Source: Streptomyces albogriseolus
Lineage (GTDB): Bacteria > Actinomycetota > Actinomycetes > Streptomycetales > Streptomycetaceae
NCBI GenBank assembly: GCA_014650475.1
Contig: BMVA01000005.1
Coordinates: 242,079 to 306,078 of the forward strand
Reading direction: 5' to 3'
DNA: 64,000 bases
In this document: piece after piece, positions 53,038 through 64,000 of the stretch
How positions within the stretch are numbered: position 1 is the first letter of the stretch
Layout: each line of letters begins with the position of its first letter
Made by a program: the position numbers and the translations under genes
The notes under the pieces: model-generated
Database searches by the model: none
The model's input: the letters and a program-made list of their open reading frames with translations, nothing else
What the model was told of the DNA's origin: nothing

Positions 53038-53454
53038 TCAGGCCACCCGGCGCCGCTCCGGGGCGACCGCCGGGCGGGCGGGCGCCTGGGGGACACGGGC
53101 GGCCGTACGGACGCGGTACGTCGTGCGGTTGGGGTCGACGACCGGCTCGCCGAGCGTGATCCGGCCGCTCGCCTGCAGCTCGTCGCACTCGGCGGTGGGC
53201 AGCGCGGCGTAGCAGCCGCCGGTGCCCGTGGCCGGGTCGATCGGCCGCCAGTAGCTGTACCGGCGGCGGCCGCTCGCGAACACGGTGACATACGTCGGGG
53301 TGCGCGGGTCCGCGATGATGCGCAGCACGTCGGCCGTGGTCCCGGGCGACGCGGGCGCGGCGGCCGGGGACGGGGCGGCGGCCGCCCGGGCGCGCCGTCT
53401 GCGGACGGTCGGCAGGTCGACGAGGGTGGTCGAGCGGTCGACGGTGGCAAGCAT
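53038..53454 (-). CDS. Hypothetical protein with an Ala/Pro-rich N-terminal segment
   Basis: A 138-residue protein with strong coding bias. A basic Ala/Pro-rich segment (TVRRRRARAAAAPSPAAAPA) is followed by a compact region (TADVLRIIADPRTPTYVTVF, GRRRYSYWRPIDPATGTGGC, ELQASGRITLGEPVVDPNRT). No family, signal peptide or membrane helix is recognised. ATG at 53454 has a weak AAGGTCC upstream. It stands alone and converges on the DUF350 gene. Function unknown. Confidence 0.6.
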   Translation of the reverse strand: MLATVDRSTTLVDLPTVRRRRARAAAAPSPAAAPASPGTTADVLRIIADPRTPTYVTVFASGRRRYSYWRPIDPATGTGGCYAALPTAECDELQASGRITLGEPVVDPNRTTYRVRTAARVPQAPARPAVAPERRRVA

Positions 53455-53612
53455 CTGAAGGACCTTTCCGGAGCCGGACACGAGACCGTCTACCCAGCAC
53501 CGCGCCGGAGTTGATCTCCTTTTCCGATCATTGTGCAACCTCACACCGACAACGCGCGACGGTTTTCGGACGTTCCCGGTCGACGTGTCGACATGACGAC
53601 CGTGACGAGCCG

Positions 53613-53957
53613 TCAGTCGCCGACGAGCGGGTCGTGTCCCCAGTTCATCAGCGAGTGCCGCCAGCGCGTGTCGGTGACGTCGCCGGACGGGCGCTGTGCG
53701 AGGTGGCGGTGGATGTAGCCGACGACCTTGCGCATATGGGCGTAGTCGTCCTCCGTGAGGTCGGCGCGCCGGGTCCGCAGCAGTTCGACGATGCGCCGTC
53801 CCGAGGCGTGCCCGGTCGACTCGCCGCCGTCCTTGTGCTGTCCCGCGCTCCGCGACTCGTCGGTCCCGAGCCACTTCTCCAGGTCGCCGGGGGTCATGGT
53901 CACCAGCTTCCGGAACTCGTTCCAGGTCTCCTCGTCGTCCGCCGCCACGGCGCTCAC
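53613..53957 (-). CDS. DUF3140 protein
   Basis: A 114-residue DUF3140 protein (ETWNEFRKLVTMTPGDLEKW, ADLTEDDYAHMRKVVGYIHR, DTRWRHSLMNWGHDPL). The family has a conserved helical pattern ending in a WGHDP motif; function unknown. GTG at 53957 overlaps the stop of the upstream DUF2945 gene as GTGA, a coupling commonly seen for these two families, which suggests they act together. Confidence 0.88.
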   Translation of the reverse strand: MSAVAADDEETWNEFRKLVTMTPGDLEKWLGTDESRSAGQHKDGGESTGHASGRRIVELLRTRRADLTEDDYAHMRKVVGYIHRHLAQRPSGDVTDTRWRHSLMNWGHDPLVGD

Positions 53958-54187
53958 TTCTTCTTCTTGAGCGCGGACGGCTTGTGGACCGCGGTCTTCC
54001 CGGACTTGTCGCTGCGCACCTCGTACTGCGGCTCCTCCTCGGAGGCCGCGACGGTGCGTCCGGCCGCCTCGGTCCGCTCGGTGATCTTCTGCTCGACCTC
54101 GCCCGTCGTCTCGCTGCCGTGGCTGCTCCAGGCGACGTGGTCGCCCTTGTGAAGGTCCTCCCCGGACTTCTTGCCGTCCTTCGCCAT
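53954..54187 (-). CDS. DUF2945 (Tudor-like, hypervirulence-associated) small protein
   Basis: A 77-residue basic protein with the DUF2945 core KGDHVAWSSHGSETTGEVEQ and VRSDKSGKTAVHKPSALKKK. The Tudor-like beta barrel is known as a hypervirulence-associated domain in some fungi and bacteria; the bacterial role is unknown. ATG at 54187 has GGAGGCGCCGGAG upstream. It is the first gene of a coupled pair with DUF3140. Confidence 0.88.
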   Translation of the reverse strand: MAKDGKKSGEDLHKGDHVAWSSHGSETTGEVEQKITERTEAAGRTVAASEEEPQYEVRSDKSGKTAVHKPSALKKKK

Positions 54188-54271
54188 CTCCGGCGCCTCC
54201 TTCGTGTGAACCGTCGGGCCGCTCTCCACCCTGGTGGCAACGGCGGCCGCGCGCATCTCGGGCGGACAGCC

Positions 54272-54307
54272 GTCCGGGCCGGCCCCGTGGAGGGGACCGG
54301 CCCGGAC
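54272..54307 (-). terminator. Hairpin terminator after katG
   Basis: Perfect 11-bp stem GTCCGGGCCGG / CCGGCCCGGAC, strengthened by CCCC/GGGG inside the loop. It starts about 43 bp past the katG stop. Confidence 0.75.
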
Positions 54308-54349
54308 AGGTGGATCAGCGCGCCGGGGGGACCGGGCGGGTGGTGCGGA

Positions 54350-57047
<2,698 letters not shown>

Positions 57048-57201
57048 GGACCTGAAGTTACCGCCGAAGACGCGAACAATTCCAGAGAACGAACGGATCC
57101 ATTCTTGGGGCGTGTCCGGTAACGGCGGGTGGCTCCCGGGTTGCGCACGGCACCGGGTACGGAACGCCGTCCGTCCGGCCGGTCCGGGCGTGACCGGAGG
57201 C

Positions 57202-58083
57202 TCAGTGCAGGACGCCGAGCGCCCCCGGAAGGATTCTCGCCGTGACGGGCAGGGTCGCGTCGACCTCTCCGTCCGTGCCGTACGGGATCGCCCGGTCGGC
57301 CTCGATGCGTATCTCGCGGCCGCGCAGTACGCGCACCTGGGGGCGGTGCACGTGGGCGCCGGTGCGCAGTTCGTTCATCAGGGCGAAGAACAGCAGGCGG
57401 GGCGCGTGGCGGATCATGACGACATCGAGGAGGCCGTCGTCCAGCCGGGCGTCCGGGGCGATGAGACGGCCGGATCCGTAGGTGCCCGAGTTGGCCGCGA
57501 CCACGGTGTAGCCCGTGTGGGTGTGTTCCGCGCCGTCGACGGTGACCCGGTAGCGGGCCGGGCGCCAGGTGGTGACGGCCCGCAGGCCGCCCGCGTAGTA
57601 GGACGCCGAACCCCGGAGCAGGCGGGAGCGGTTGGCGTGCCGGTTGGCGAGGGCGTCCACCCCGGCGTAGACGCTGCCGAGCACGACGACGCGGTCGTGC
57701 GTGGCCGAGGTGACCTCGATCGTGTCGACGGGGCGCGGTTCGGCGCGCAGCAGGAGGCCGGCCAGGGACTCCGGGTCCCGGGGCAGGCCGAGCGCCCGGG
57801 CGAAGTCGTTGCCCCGGCCGGCCGGGACCAGGCCGAGCGTGGCGCCGGTGCCGCTGAGGGCGCCGCCGACACAGCCGGCCATGCCGTCCCCGCCGACGGC
57901 CAGCACGGTGCGGCCCGCCGTGCCGGCGGCGACCGCGAGCTCCCTGGCGTGCGCCAGACTCCGGCTGTACTCGGTCACCAGCTCCGCACCCGCCTCACGC
58001 AGATGCCGGGCGACGGCGAGCAACGCGGCCGCGGAACCGGCCGCGCCCGCGGTGGGGTTGACGACGGCGGTGAACTGTCGCAT
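57202..58083 (-). CDS. Diacylglycerol kinase family lipid kinase
   Basis: A 293-residue DagK/LCB5-type lipid kinase. It shows the nucleotide-binding VNPTAGAAGS, the GGDG motif as AVGGDGMAGC (Met where Thr is usual), AGRGNDFARALGLP and the C-terminal LDVVMI strand. It phosphorylates diacylglycerol or a related lipid to a phosphatidate-like product. It lies downstream of an AGPS-like flavoprotein gene with an 85-bp gap, a linkage also seen in mycobacteria, where the homologue feeds phosphoinositide-lipid synthesis. Confidence 0.88.
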   Translation of the reverse strand: MRQFTAVVNPTAGAAGSAAALLAVARHLREAGAELVTEYSRSLAHARELAVAAGTAGRTVLAVGGDGMAGCVGGALSGTGATLGLVPAGRGNDFARALGLPRDPESLAGLLLRAEPRPVDTIEVTSATHDRVVVLGSVYAGVDALANRHANRSRLLRGSASYYAGGLRAVTTWRPARYRVTVDGAEHTHTGYTVVAANSGTYGSGRLIAPDARLDDGLLDVVMIRHAPRLLFFALMNELRTGAHVHRPQVRVLRGREIRIEADRAIPYGTDGEVDATLPVTARILPGALGVLH

Positions 58084-58168
58084 CGGGATGCCTCCGGGGT
58101 ACGGGCCGAGGGGGTGGGGTGGGTGTGCGGGGCGCCTGGGCGGGGGCAGTGAGCAGGGGTCCGGTCCG

Positions 58169-59764
58169 TCAGTCGGAGGGCAGCAGCACGCCCGGGTTCA
58201 GTACGCCCCCCGGGTCCAGTCGGCTCTTCACCGCGCGGAGCGCCTCCGCGCCGAGGGGGCCGACCTCGCGGAGGTACCAGTCGCGGTGGTCCGTGCCCAC
58301 GCCGTGGTGGTGGCTGATGGTGCCGCCCGCGGCGAGGATCGCCTCGTTGGCGGCGTGCTTGGCGCGCGTCCAGTGGGCCACGGGGTCCTCGCCCTGGGCG
58401 GAGACCACCGTGAAGTAGAGGGACGCGCCGTTCTCGTAGACGTGGGAGATGTGGCACATCACCAGCGGCGGGGTCCCGGCGTCGGTGAGGGTGGCGGTGA
58501 GCGCGTCACGGACGGCCGTGTACAGCCCGGGGAGGCCGGACCAGAACGTCGCCGTCTCCAGCGTCTCGGCGAAGGCTCCGGCGTCGAGAAGCGCGTCCCG
58601 CAGATAGGGCGCCGCGTAGCGGCCGTGGGCCCAGCGCCGTCCCGGCTCCTCGCCGAGCGGGGTGCCGCCGCACTCCCGCAGGACGGCGGAGGCCCGCTCG
58701 CGCCGGTACGCCGTGTCCTCCTCGGTGCCCTCGTACCCGGCGACGGCGGTGCAGCCGTCGGCCTTGAGCTCGCCGGAGCCGATCGCCTCGGGGTGGGCGA
58801 GGCCGACGAGGGTCTCGGTCTCGTCGGACAGGCGCAGCACGGTGGGCCGGGGTCCGTCCTGGGCGAGCCGGCGCAGGGCGGCGGTCCCCGCGTCGAAGGT
58901 GGGAAAGCTCCAGCCCTCGTAGACGCGGGTCCGCGGCACGGGCCGGACGCGCACGGTCACCGAGGTGATGACGCCGAAGGCGCCCTCCGAGCCGAGGACG
59001 AGCTGGCGCAGGTCGGGGCCGGCCGCCGAGCGCGGGGCGCGGCCGGTGTCGAGCGTGCCCTCGGGGGTGGCGAGGGTGAGGGAGAGGACCATCTCGTCGA
59101 AGCGCCCGTACCCGGCGGACGCCTGGCCGCTGGAGCGGGTCGCGGCGAAGCCGCCGATGGTGGCCCATTCGTAGGACTGCGGGAAGTGCCCGAGGGTGAA
59201 GCCGTGTCCGGCGAGGAGCGCCTCGGCCTGCGGGGCCCGCAGACCGGGCTGCAGGGTGGCGGTGCGGGAGACCGGGTCGAGGTCGAGCAGGCGGTTCATG
59301 CGCCGCAGATCGAGGGCGGCGAACGTGCCGCGCGCCTGCGGGGCGAGACCGCCGACGACGGAGGTGCCGCCGCCGAACGGGACGACCGCCAGGCCGTGTT
59401 CGGCGCACAGACGGAGCACGGCCCGCACCTCGTCGTGCGTGGCGGGCAGCAGCACGGCCGCGGGGAGCGCGGCGGCGAGGTCGCCGCCGCGCATGCGCAG
59501 CAGGTCGGGGGTGGACTTGCCGCGGGTGTGCCGCACGCGGGTCCCGGCGTCGGTGCGGACGTGGTCCTCGTCGCCCAGCGCGGCGGCCAGGGCGCGGTGC
59601 GCCTCGGGGGCGAGCGGGCTCGCGGGGACGGTCAGGTCCTCGAGGGCGACGGTCGCCGTCTCGCGCGGCTTGACGCCGAGCAGGTCGCGCAGCAGCCCCG
59701 TCACCGCGTCGGGCAGCGGGGCCGCCCGCTCCGGGTCGCCCCAGCCGCTCCAGAGCATGTCCAT
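58169..59764 (-). CDS. FAD-binding oxidase, alkyl-dihydroxyacetonephosphate synthase-like
   Basis: A 531-residue VAO-type flavoprotein close to AGPS. The FAD-binding domain has VVPFGGGTSVVGGL and the segment SSGQASAGYGRFDEM; the C-terminal domain ends with SHHHGVGTDHRDWY, which contains the histidine cluster used in AGPS catalysis, and LDPGGVLNPGVL. AGPS makes the ether bond of alkyl-DHAP; in bacteria related enzymes may do this or oxidise other alpha-hydroxy acids. The ATG at 59764 is chosen; a GTG at 59779 is possible. It diverges from the TetR gene. Confidence 0.85.
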   Translation of the reverse strand: MDMLWSGWGDPERAAPLPDAVTGLLRDLLGVKPRETATVALEDLTVPASPLAPEAHRALAAALGDEDHVRTDAGTRVRHTRGKSTPDLLRMRGGDLAAALPAAVLLPATHDEVRAVLRLCAEHGLAVVPFGGGTSVVGGLAPQARGTFAALDLRRMNRLLDLDPVSRTATLQPGLRAPQAEALLAGHGFTLGHFPQSYEWATIGGFAATRSSGQASAGYGRFDEMVLSLTLATPEGTLDTGRAPRSAAGPDLRQLVLGSEGAFGVITSVTVRVRPVPRTRVYEGWSFPTFDAGTAALRRLAQDGPRPTVLRLSDETETLVGLAHPEAIGSGELKADGCTAVAGYEGTEEDTAYRRERASAVLRECGGTPLGEEPGRRWAHGRYAAPYLRDALLDAGAFAETLETATFWSGLPGLYTAVRDALTATLTDAGTPPLVMCHISHVYENGASLYFTVVSAQGEDPVAHWTRAKHAANEAILAAGGTISHHHGVGTDHRDWYLREVGPLGAEALRAVKSRLDPGGVLNPGVLLPSD

Positions 59765-59839
59765 GTCTGTCGTCCTCACGGGTTCGTCCTGACGGGTCGG
59801 AAGAGAGCGATGCCGTCGCCCGACGGCCTCACGTGGCGT

Positions 59840-59845
59840 TACACT
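59840..59845 (+). promoter_or_regulatory. Candidate -10 element just before the TetR start, leaderless
   Basis: TACACT lies 7 nt before the ATG at 59853, within the imperfect palindrome TTACAC-T-GTGACA. No Shine-Dalgarno sequence is present, so transcription probably starts at or next to the ATG. The same repeat could be the TetR autoregulatory operator. Confidence 0.4.
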
Positions 59846-59852
59846 GTGACAC

Positions 59853-60461
59853 ATGACGCCTATTCGTCACAACGGCTCGGCAGGTTCGGACAACGACGCG
59901 GTGCTCGACGCGGTGCGCGACTGCGTGCTCGCCGTCGGGGTCCGCCGCACCACGCTCACCGACGTGGCCCGCCGCGCCGGTGTCTCCCGCATGACGCTGT
60001 ACCGGCGCTGGCCGGACGTGCGGTCACTGGTCGGCGACCTGATGACGCGGGAGTGGATCGGGGTGGCCACCGGGGCCATGCCCGTGCGCAGACCCGGCAT
60101 GACCGCGCGGGAACTGCTCACCGAGGGACTCGTGGACGCGGTGCGGGACTTCGTCGCCCACCCGCTCTTCCGCAAGATCCTCGACGTCGACCCCGAACTG
60201 CTCCTCCCCTACGTGCTGGACCGCCGCGGCGCGAGCCAGGAGGCCCTCCTCGGACTGCTGGCCGACGTGCTGCGCGAAGGGCACACCGACGGTTCGGTGC
60301 GCCGCGCGCCCGTCGAACGGCAGGCGCGCTCGGTGCTTCTGATCGTGCAGTCCTTCACCCTGTCCCTGCGGACCATGACCGACGAGGACGACCCCGAGCT
60401 GTCCGCCGAGGCGTTCCTCGGCGAGCTGCGCGGCATTCTGGAGAGGACCCTCACGCCATGA
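59853..60461 (+). CDS. TetR family transcriptional regulator
   Basis: A 202-residue TetR regulator with helix-turn-helix TLTDVARRAGVSRMTLYRRW and an alpha-helical ligand domain. It lies between the divergent AGPS-like gene and glpD, whose ATG overlaps its stop (ATGA). It therefore most likely controls these lipid genes in response to a lipid or acyl ligand. The ATG has no ribosome-binding site and sits immediately after a promoter-like TACACT. Confidence 0.92.
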   Translation: MTPIRHNGSAGSDNDAVLDAVRDCVLAVGVRRTTLTDVARRAGVSRMTLYRRWPDVRSLVGDLMTREWIGVATGAMPVRRPGMTARELLTEGLVDAVRDFVAHPLFRKILDVDPELLLPYVLDRRGASQEALLGLLADVLREGHTDGSVRRAPVERQARSVLLIVQSFTLSLRTMTDEDDPELSAEAFLGELRGILERTLTP

Positions 60462-62023
60462 CCCCCCTCAGCGGCTCGTCCCTGTCCGCCGCCCGGCGCG
60501 CCCGCGAACTGACCGACGCGGTGAACGGCGACACCGTGGACGTGCTGGTCGTCGGACTCGGCGTGACCGGCGCGGGCGCCGCCCTGGACGCCGCGGCGCG
60601 CGGACTGCGGGTGGTGGCGGTCGACGCCCACGACCTGGCGTTCGGCACCTCCCGCTTCAGCAGCAAGCTGGTCCACGGCGGGCTGCGCTACCTGGCCTCC
60701 GGCCGCCTCGACGTCGCGCACGAGAGCGCGGTGGAGCGCGGGATCCTGATGGAGCGCACGGCGCCCCATCTGGTCCACGCCCAGCCGTTCGTCCTGCCGC
60801 TCACCCCGCTGGTGTCGCGCGGGCAGGCCGCCCTCGCGCGGGCCGGGTTCCATGCCGGGGACACGCTGCGGCTCGCCGCGCACACGGCCCGGGCCACGCT
60901 CCCGGCGCCGCGCCGGCTGTCCGTGGTGGAGACCCGCCATCTCGCGCCCGCGCTGCGGCTGGACGGGCTGCGCGGCGGTCTGCTGTCGTGGGACGGCCGG
61001 CTCACCGACGACGCCCGGCTGGTGACCGCACTGGCCCGTACGGCAGCCGCGCGCGGCGCGCGGGTCCTCACCCGCGTCCGGGCGCTGGAGCTGACCGGGA
61101 CCGGCGCCCTGGTCCGCGACGAACGGACCGGCGAGGAGGGCGAGATCCGCGCCCGTGCGGTGATCAACGCCGCCGGGGTGTGGGCGGGCGGCCTCGTCGA
61201 CGGGGTCCGCATCCGCCCCTCCCGCGGCACGCATCTGGTGCTGCGCCCGGAGAGCCTCGGCCCGCTCACCGCCGGACTGCACATCCCCGTCCCCGGGGAG
61301 ACCAACCGCTTCGTGCTGGTGCTCCCCCAGGACGACGGCCGGGTCTACGTCGGCCTCACGGACGAGCCCGTGGACGGAGACATCCCCGACGTCACCGAGC
61401 CCCCGGAGACGGACATCGGCTTCCTCCTGGACGTCCTCTGCTCGGTCCTGCACGTGCCGGTGCACCGCGACGACGTGGTGGGCGCGTTCGCCGGGCTGCG
61501 GCCCCTGCTGGACACCACGCCGGACCACGCGGACGCGCCGCCCAGGACCGCCGACGTCTCCCGGCGGCACGCCGTGCTGACCTCGCCGGAGGGTGTCGTC
61601 ACGGTCGTCGGCGGCAAGCTGACCACGTACCGGCGGATGGCCGAGGACGCCGTCGACGCGGCCGTACGGCTCCGGGGCCTGGCCGCCGGTCCGTCCCGCA
61701 CCGCGTCGCTGCCCCTGGTGGGCGCGGCGGCGCCGCACGTCCTCGCCGGGCTGGCCGCGCCCCGCCGCCTGGTGCGGCGCCACGGCACCGAGGCGCCGGC
61801 GGTCCTGGCGCTCGCCGGGCGGGACCCCCGCCTCGCCGAGCCGGTGCTGCCCGGGTATCCGGTCACGGCGGCCGAGGTGCTGTGGGCGGTGCGCCACGAG
61901 GGCGCGCTGGACGAGGAGGACGTCCTGGACCGCCGCACCCGCATCGGTCTGGTCCCGGCCGATCGGACGGCGGCGCTGGACGCGGTGCGCGCGCTCCTGG
62001 ACGCCGCGGCGGCGAGCGGCTGA
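60458..62023 (+). CDS. glpD: FAD-dependent glycerol-3-phosphate dehydrogenase
   Basis: A 521-residue membrane-associated flavoenzyme oxidising glycerol-3-phosphate to DHAP with electrons passed to quinone. FAD-binding VLVVGLGVTGAGAALDAAAR, the conserved FSSKLVHGGLRYLASG and INAAGVWAG segments, and the C-terminal GlpO-type domain are all present. DHAP is the precursor that AGPS-type enzymes use, linking it to the adjacent cluster. ATG overlaps the TetR stop as ATGA, so the two are translated together. Confidence 0.93.
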   Translation: MTPLSGSSLSAARRARELTDAVNGDTVDVLVVGLGVTGAGAALDAAARGLRVVAVDAHDLAFGTSRFSSKLVHGGLRYLASGRLDVAHESAVERGILMERTAPHLVHAQPFVLPLTPLVSRGQAALARAGFHAGDTLRLAAHTARATLPAPRRLSVVETRHLAPALRLDGLRGGLLSWDGRLTDDARLVTALARTAAARGARVLTRVRALELTGTGALVRDERTGEEGEIRARAVINAAGVWAGGLVDGVRIRPSRGTHLVLRPESLGPLTAGLHIPVPGETNRFVLVLPQDDGRVYVGLTDEPVDGDIPDVTEPPETDIGFLLDVLCSVLHVPVHRDDVVGAFAGLRPLLDTTPDHADAPPRTADVSRRHAVLTSPEGVVTVVGGKLTTYRRMAEDAVDAAVRLRGLAAGPSRTASLPLVGAAAPHVLAGLAAPRRLVRRHGTEAPAVLALAGRDPRLAEPVLPGYPVTAAEVLWAVRHEGALDEEDVLDRRTRIGLVPADRTAALDAVRALLDAAAASG

Positions 62024-62028
62024 CGCGG

Positions 62029-64000
62029 TCAGCGTGCGTGGACGCCGACCTCGTGCAGCGAGTAGCCGTACCCGGTCCCGCGTTTCAGGCCGGCGACGCG
62101 CACGTGCCGGGCCTCGACGGGGGTGAACACCGCGGTGTCCAGCCCGCCGTCGCCCGCTGTCGTGGACCACACGGTGCGCCAGTCCGTGCCGTCGGCGGAC
62201 ACGTCGACGCGGTACGCACTCCCGTACGCGCGTTCCCAGTCGAGGGTGACGCGTCCGACCCGGTGGACGGCGCCGAGGTCGAGGCGCAGCCACTGGTCGT
62301 CGCTCCGGTCGCTGGCCCACCGGGTGCCCTGGTCCCCGTCGGCGGCCCGGGCGGGGGCGTAGCTGGTGAACGGGTTCCACTCGGTGGAGGAGGCCGTCGC
62401 CCGGGCGCCCAGGGCGAGGTTCGCCGCCGGGCGGTGGCGTTCGGTCACGCCCCAGGTGGTGAGGTAGGACTCGGCGCCGCGGAAGAGGTCGTCCACGACG
62501 TGCTGTCCTCCGACGCGCCGGATGTCCTCGATCCAGTCGGGCACCAGGCCGTAGTGCGCGGCTCCGTCGGTGTTGAGGTCCCAGGTGCGCTGCCCGGTGG
62601 TCTGCCGGTCGAGGAGGGAGCCGCCGTCGACGCTGCGGTAGGGGTAGGTGACGGGGTCGGGCGCGTCCGCGCCGCGCGGGGCGGGCCAGCCGCCGACGCC
62701 GTTCATGTCGGTGCCGAAGCCGTAGCCGACGCCGTAGGTGTCCCGCAGCCGCTCGGTGCGGCCGGCCTCGGTGACGAACTGCTCGGAGCCGTTCATGTAC
62801 TGGGCGGTGAACCCGCCGAGCCGGTAGACGCGTTCGGTCCAGTTCAGGTCCATCCAGCTGTGCGAGGACAGGACGCCCGGGTAGGACGCGGACTCGAAGA
62901 GGTCGAGGACCCGGCCGGCGGCCTTGACGCTCATGTGGTCGATCTCGAGCATCATTCCGCGCTGCATCATGCCGCGCACCGCGTACTCGCCCAGCCCGGT
63001 CAGCCCCCGCACGTTGCACCGGGCGTCCGCGTCGTACGACGGGACCTCCACGCCTGCCGGGAGGTGCTTCTCGGCCTCGGGGGCGGAGGCGAGGCCGATG
63101 GGGTTGTCGTGCTGCGGGCCGGTGCAGGTCTCGGTCCGCCAGAAGGTGCCGGTGGACAGGAACTGCCCGACGTTGACGGCGGTGCCGAGCGCCCCGGAGT
63201 CGAAGCGCACGCCGCACAGCGCGTTGTCGAACTTGTGGCACAGGAACATGCTGCGCACGCCCAGGTCGTACAGCTCGTCGAGGCCCGCGTCGATGTCGTC
63301 CCGGTCGCACTGGGCGACGTCCAGGATCATCTTGCAGCCGAAGGGTTCCGACGTCTCGACGCCCAGCACCACGGCCAGCTTGCCCTGCTCGATCACCTCA
63401 CGTGCCTGCGCGCTGTCGGTGACGACGCGGAACCATCCCTTGCCCGGCCCGCCGTACATGGCGTCGACGTAGTCCTGCATCCGGTAGGTCAGCCGGGCCT
63501 GGAGGCGGATGGAGGTCATCTCGTCGCAGCCGCGGTCCTTGAAGAAGTACACCGAGCAGATCACGCCGTTGGTGACGAGGTCGTTGACCAGCACGCGCTG
63601 GCCGCCGCGCCAGGCGCGCTCGATCCAGGCGTAGTAGTTCTGCTGGTGGGTCAGCGAGTCGTGGGCGGGCCAGTCGGCGAAGGTGGGCCAGCCGTCCGGG
63701 TCGTGGCGGCCGTCGCCTCCGTTGGTGAGGAAGTCGAAGACGGCGAGGGAGCCGTCGGGATAGTGCTCGGGGCAGTCCTTGAGCGCGTCGGCGATGCCCT
63801 CCTCGGAGAACGCCTTGCCGCAGATGAGCCGGCCTCCGAAGGCCTCGTTGGACATGATGTGGTTGTGCGCGTCGACGAAACCGCGCACCCGCCCGGCGGC
63901 GTCGGTGCCCTTGAACGGCTCGCCGGTGACCCCGATCCGGGAGTCCGGCGCGGGCCGGGCGACCGGGTCCCACCAGTCGCCGTCGGCGGCGGAGCTGGAC
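62029..64000 (-). CDS. Amidohydrolase-like protein with C-terminal F5/8 (discoidin) domain (N-terminus beyond window)
   Basis: At least 656 residues, entering from the right edge. The catalytic part begins with metal-binding VDAHNHIMSNEAF and includes VVLGVETSEPFGCKMILDVA, FLCHKFDNALCG, LEIDHMSVKAAGRVLD and LSSHSWMDLNW, resembling membrane-dipeptidase/amidohydrolase barrels with two metals. The last about 140 residues are an F5/8 type C (galactose-binding) domain (LALGARATASSTEWNPFTSY, TRWASDRSDDQWLRLDLG). A secreted, surface-binding hydrolase is likely. It converges on glpD with 5 bp between stops. Confidence 0.82.
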   Translation of the reverse strand, partial: SSSAADGDWWDPVARPAPDSRIGVTGEPFKGTDAAGRVRGFVDAHNHIMSNEAFGGRLICGKAFSEEGIADALKDCPEHYPDGSLAVFDFLTNGGDGRHDPDGWPTFADWPAHDSLTHQQNYYAWIERAWRGGQRVLVNDLVTNGVICSVYFFKDRGCDEMTSIRLQARLTYRMQDYVDAMYGGPGKGWFRVVTDSAQAREVIEQGKLAVVLGVETSEPFGCKMILDVAQCDRDDIDAGLDELYDLGVRSMFLCHKFDNALCGVRFDSGALGTAVNVGQFLSTGTFWRTETCTGPQHDNPIGLASAPEAEKHLPAGVEVPSYDADARCNVRGLTGLGEYAVRGMMQRGMMLEIDHMSVKAAGRVLDLFESASYPGVLSSHSWMDLNWTERVYRLGGFTAQYMNGSEQFVTEAGRTERLRDTYGVGYGFGTDMNGVGGWPAPRGADAPDPVTYPYRSVDGGSLLDRQTTGQRTWDLNTDGAAHYGLVPDWIEDIRRVGGQHVVDDLFRGAESYLTTWGVTERHRPAANLALGARATASSTEWNPFTSYAPARAADGDQGTRWASDRSDDQWLRLDLGAVHRVGRVTLDWERAYGSAYRVDVSADGTDWRTVWSTTAGDGGLDTAVFTPVEARHVRVAGLKRGTGYGYSLHEVGVHAR

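Noticed and set aside
57060-57110. Canonical Fur/PerR box before the fur-katG operon
   Set aside because: GAAC/GTTC elements are present but no full known box could be matched by eye.

Overview
The window is chromosomal DNA from a Streptomyces-like actinomycete. GC content is very high, third codon positions are almost all G or C, GTG starts are common, and there are two rare in-frame TTA codons. Typical Streptomyces families are present: a conservon, an ECF41 sigma factor, a CebR-type operator, a DUF574 methyltransferase, secreted S8, GH16 and AA10 enzymes, a Fur-KatG pair and a MurP-like PTS permease. I see no tRNA, rRNA, insertion sequence, phage module, CRISPR array or replication origin. 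It reads as an ordinary mosaic of short operons, about 58 protein genes on both strands, with both edge genes cut by the window.

Layout. 1-8.6 kb (minus): secreted PA14/propeller/DUF1080 protein (partial), DUF574 methyltransferase, pyruvate carboxylase, secreted subtilisin. 8.9-11.7 kb: NmrA-like reductase divergent from an HxlR regulator, a SnoaL-like protein divergent from a DoxX protein across a 24-bp palindrome, and a MazG-like protein. 11.8-17.6 kb (minus): one tightly coupled operon of ABC ATPase, FtsX permease, histidine kinase and response regulator. A 450-bp array of about 25 exact-period 18-bp units lies in frame with the kinase. 17.8-23.0 kb: DHA2 exporter, secreted endonuclease/phosphatase, and a three-gene operon of MGT-type glycosyltransferase, membrane protein and alpha/beta hydrolase. 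23.4-27.8 kb: ECF41 sigma factor, FAD oxidoreductase with an ECF41-like promoter element, NAD(P)-binding protein, GNAT protein. 27.9-33.5 kb: AA10 LPMO under a CebR box, alpha/beta hydrolase, PTS EIIBC with two operator-like repeats, NUDIX hydrolase, serine beta-lactamase-like hydrolase. 33.5-35.5 kb: DevR-like regulator, a GC-rich gene-free stretch and a decayed S8 protease. 35.8-42.2 kb: conservon cvnABCD, two P450s and a crotonase. 42.2-54.2 kb: mixed metabolic, stress and envelope genes. 54.3-57.0 kb: katG with its fur-type regulator. 57.2-62.0 kb: a glycerophospholipid set (diacylglycerol kinase, AGPS-like flavoprotein, TetR, GlpD). 62.0 kb to the end: amidohydrolase with a discoidin domain (partial).

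Genes that probably work together: the ABC transporter with its own two-component system; CvnA sensor-like protein, roadblock protein, DUF742 protein and GTPase with two P450s; sigma ECF41 with the neighbouring oxidoreductases; KatG with its Fur repressor; and GlpD, AGPS, DAG kinase and TetR in lipid metabolism. The features most worth attention are the hexapeptide-repeat extension of the histidine kinase, the P450 without an ExxR motif inside a conservon that also carries a TTA codon and a possible coupled leader peptide, the CebR/TTA-controlled LPMO, and the protease pseudogene that has lost its catalytic core.
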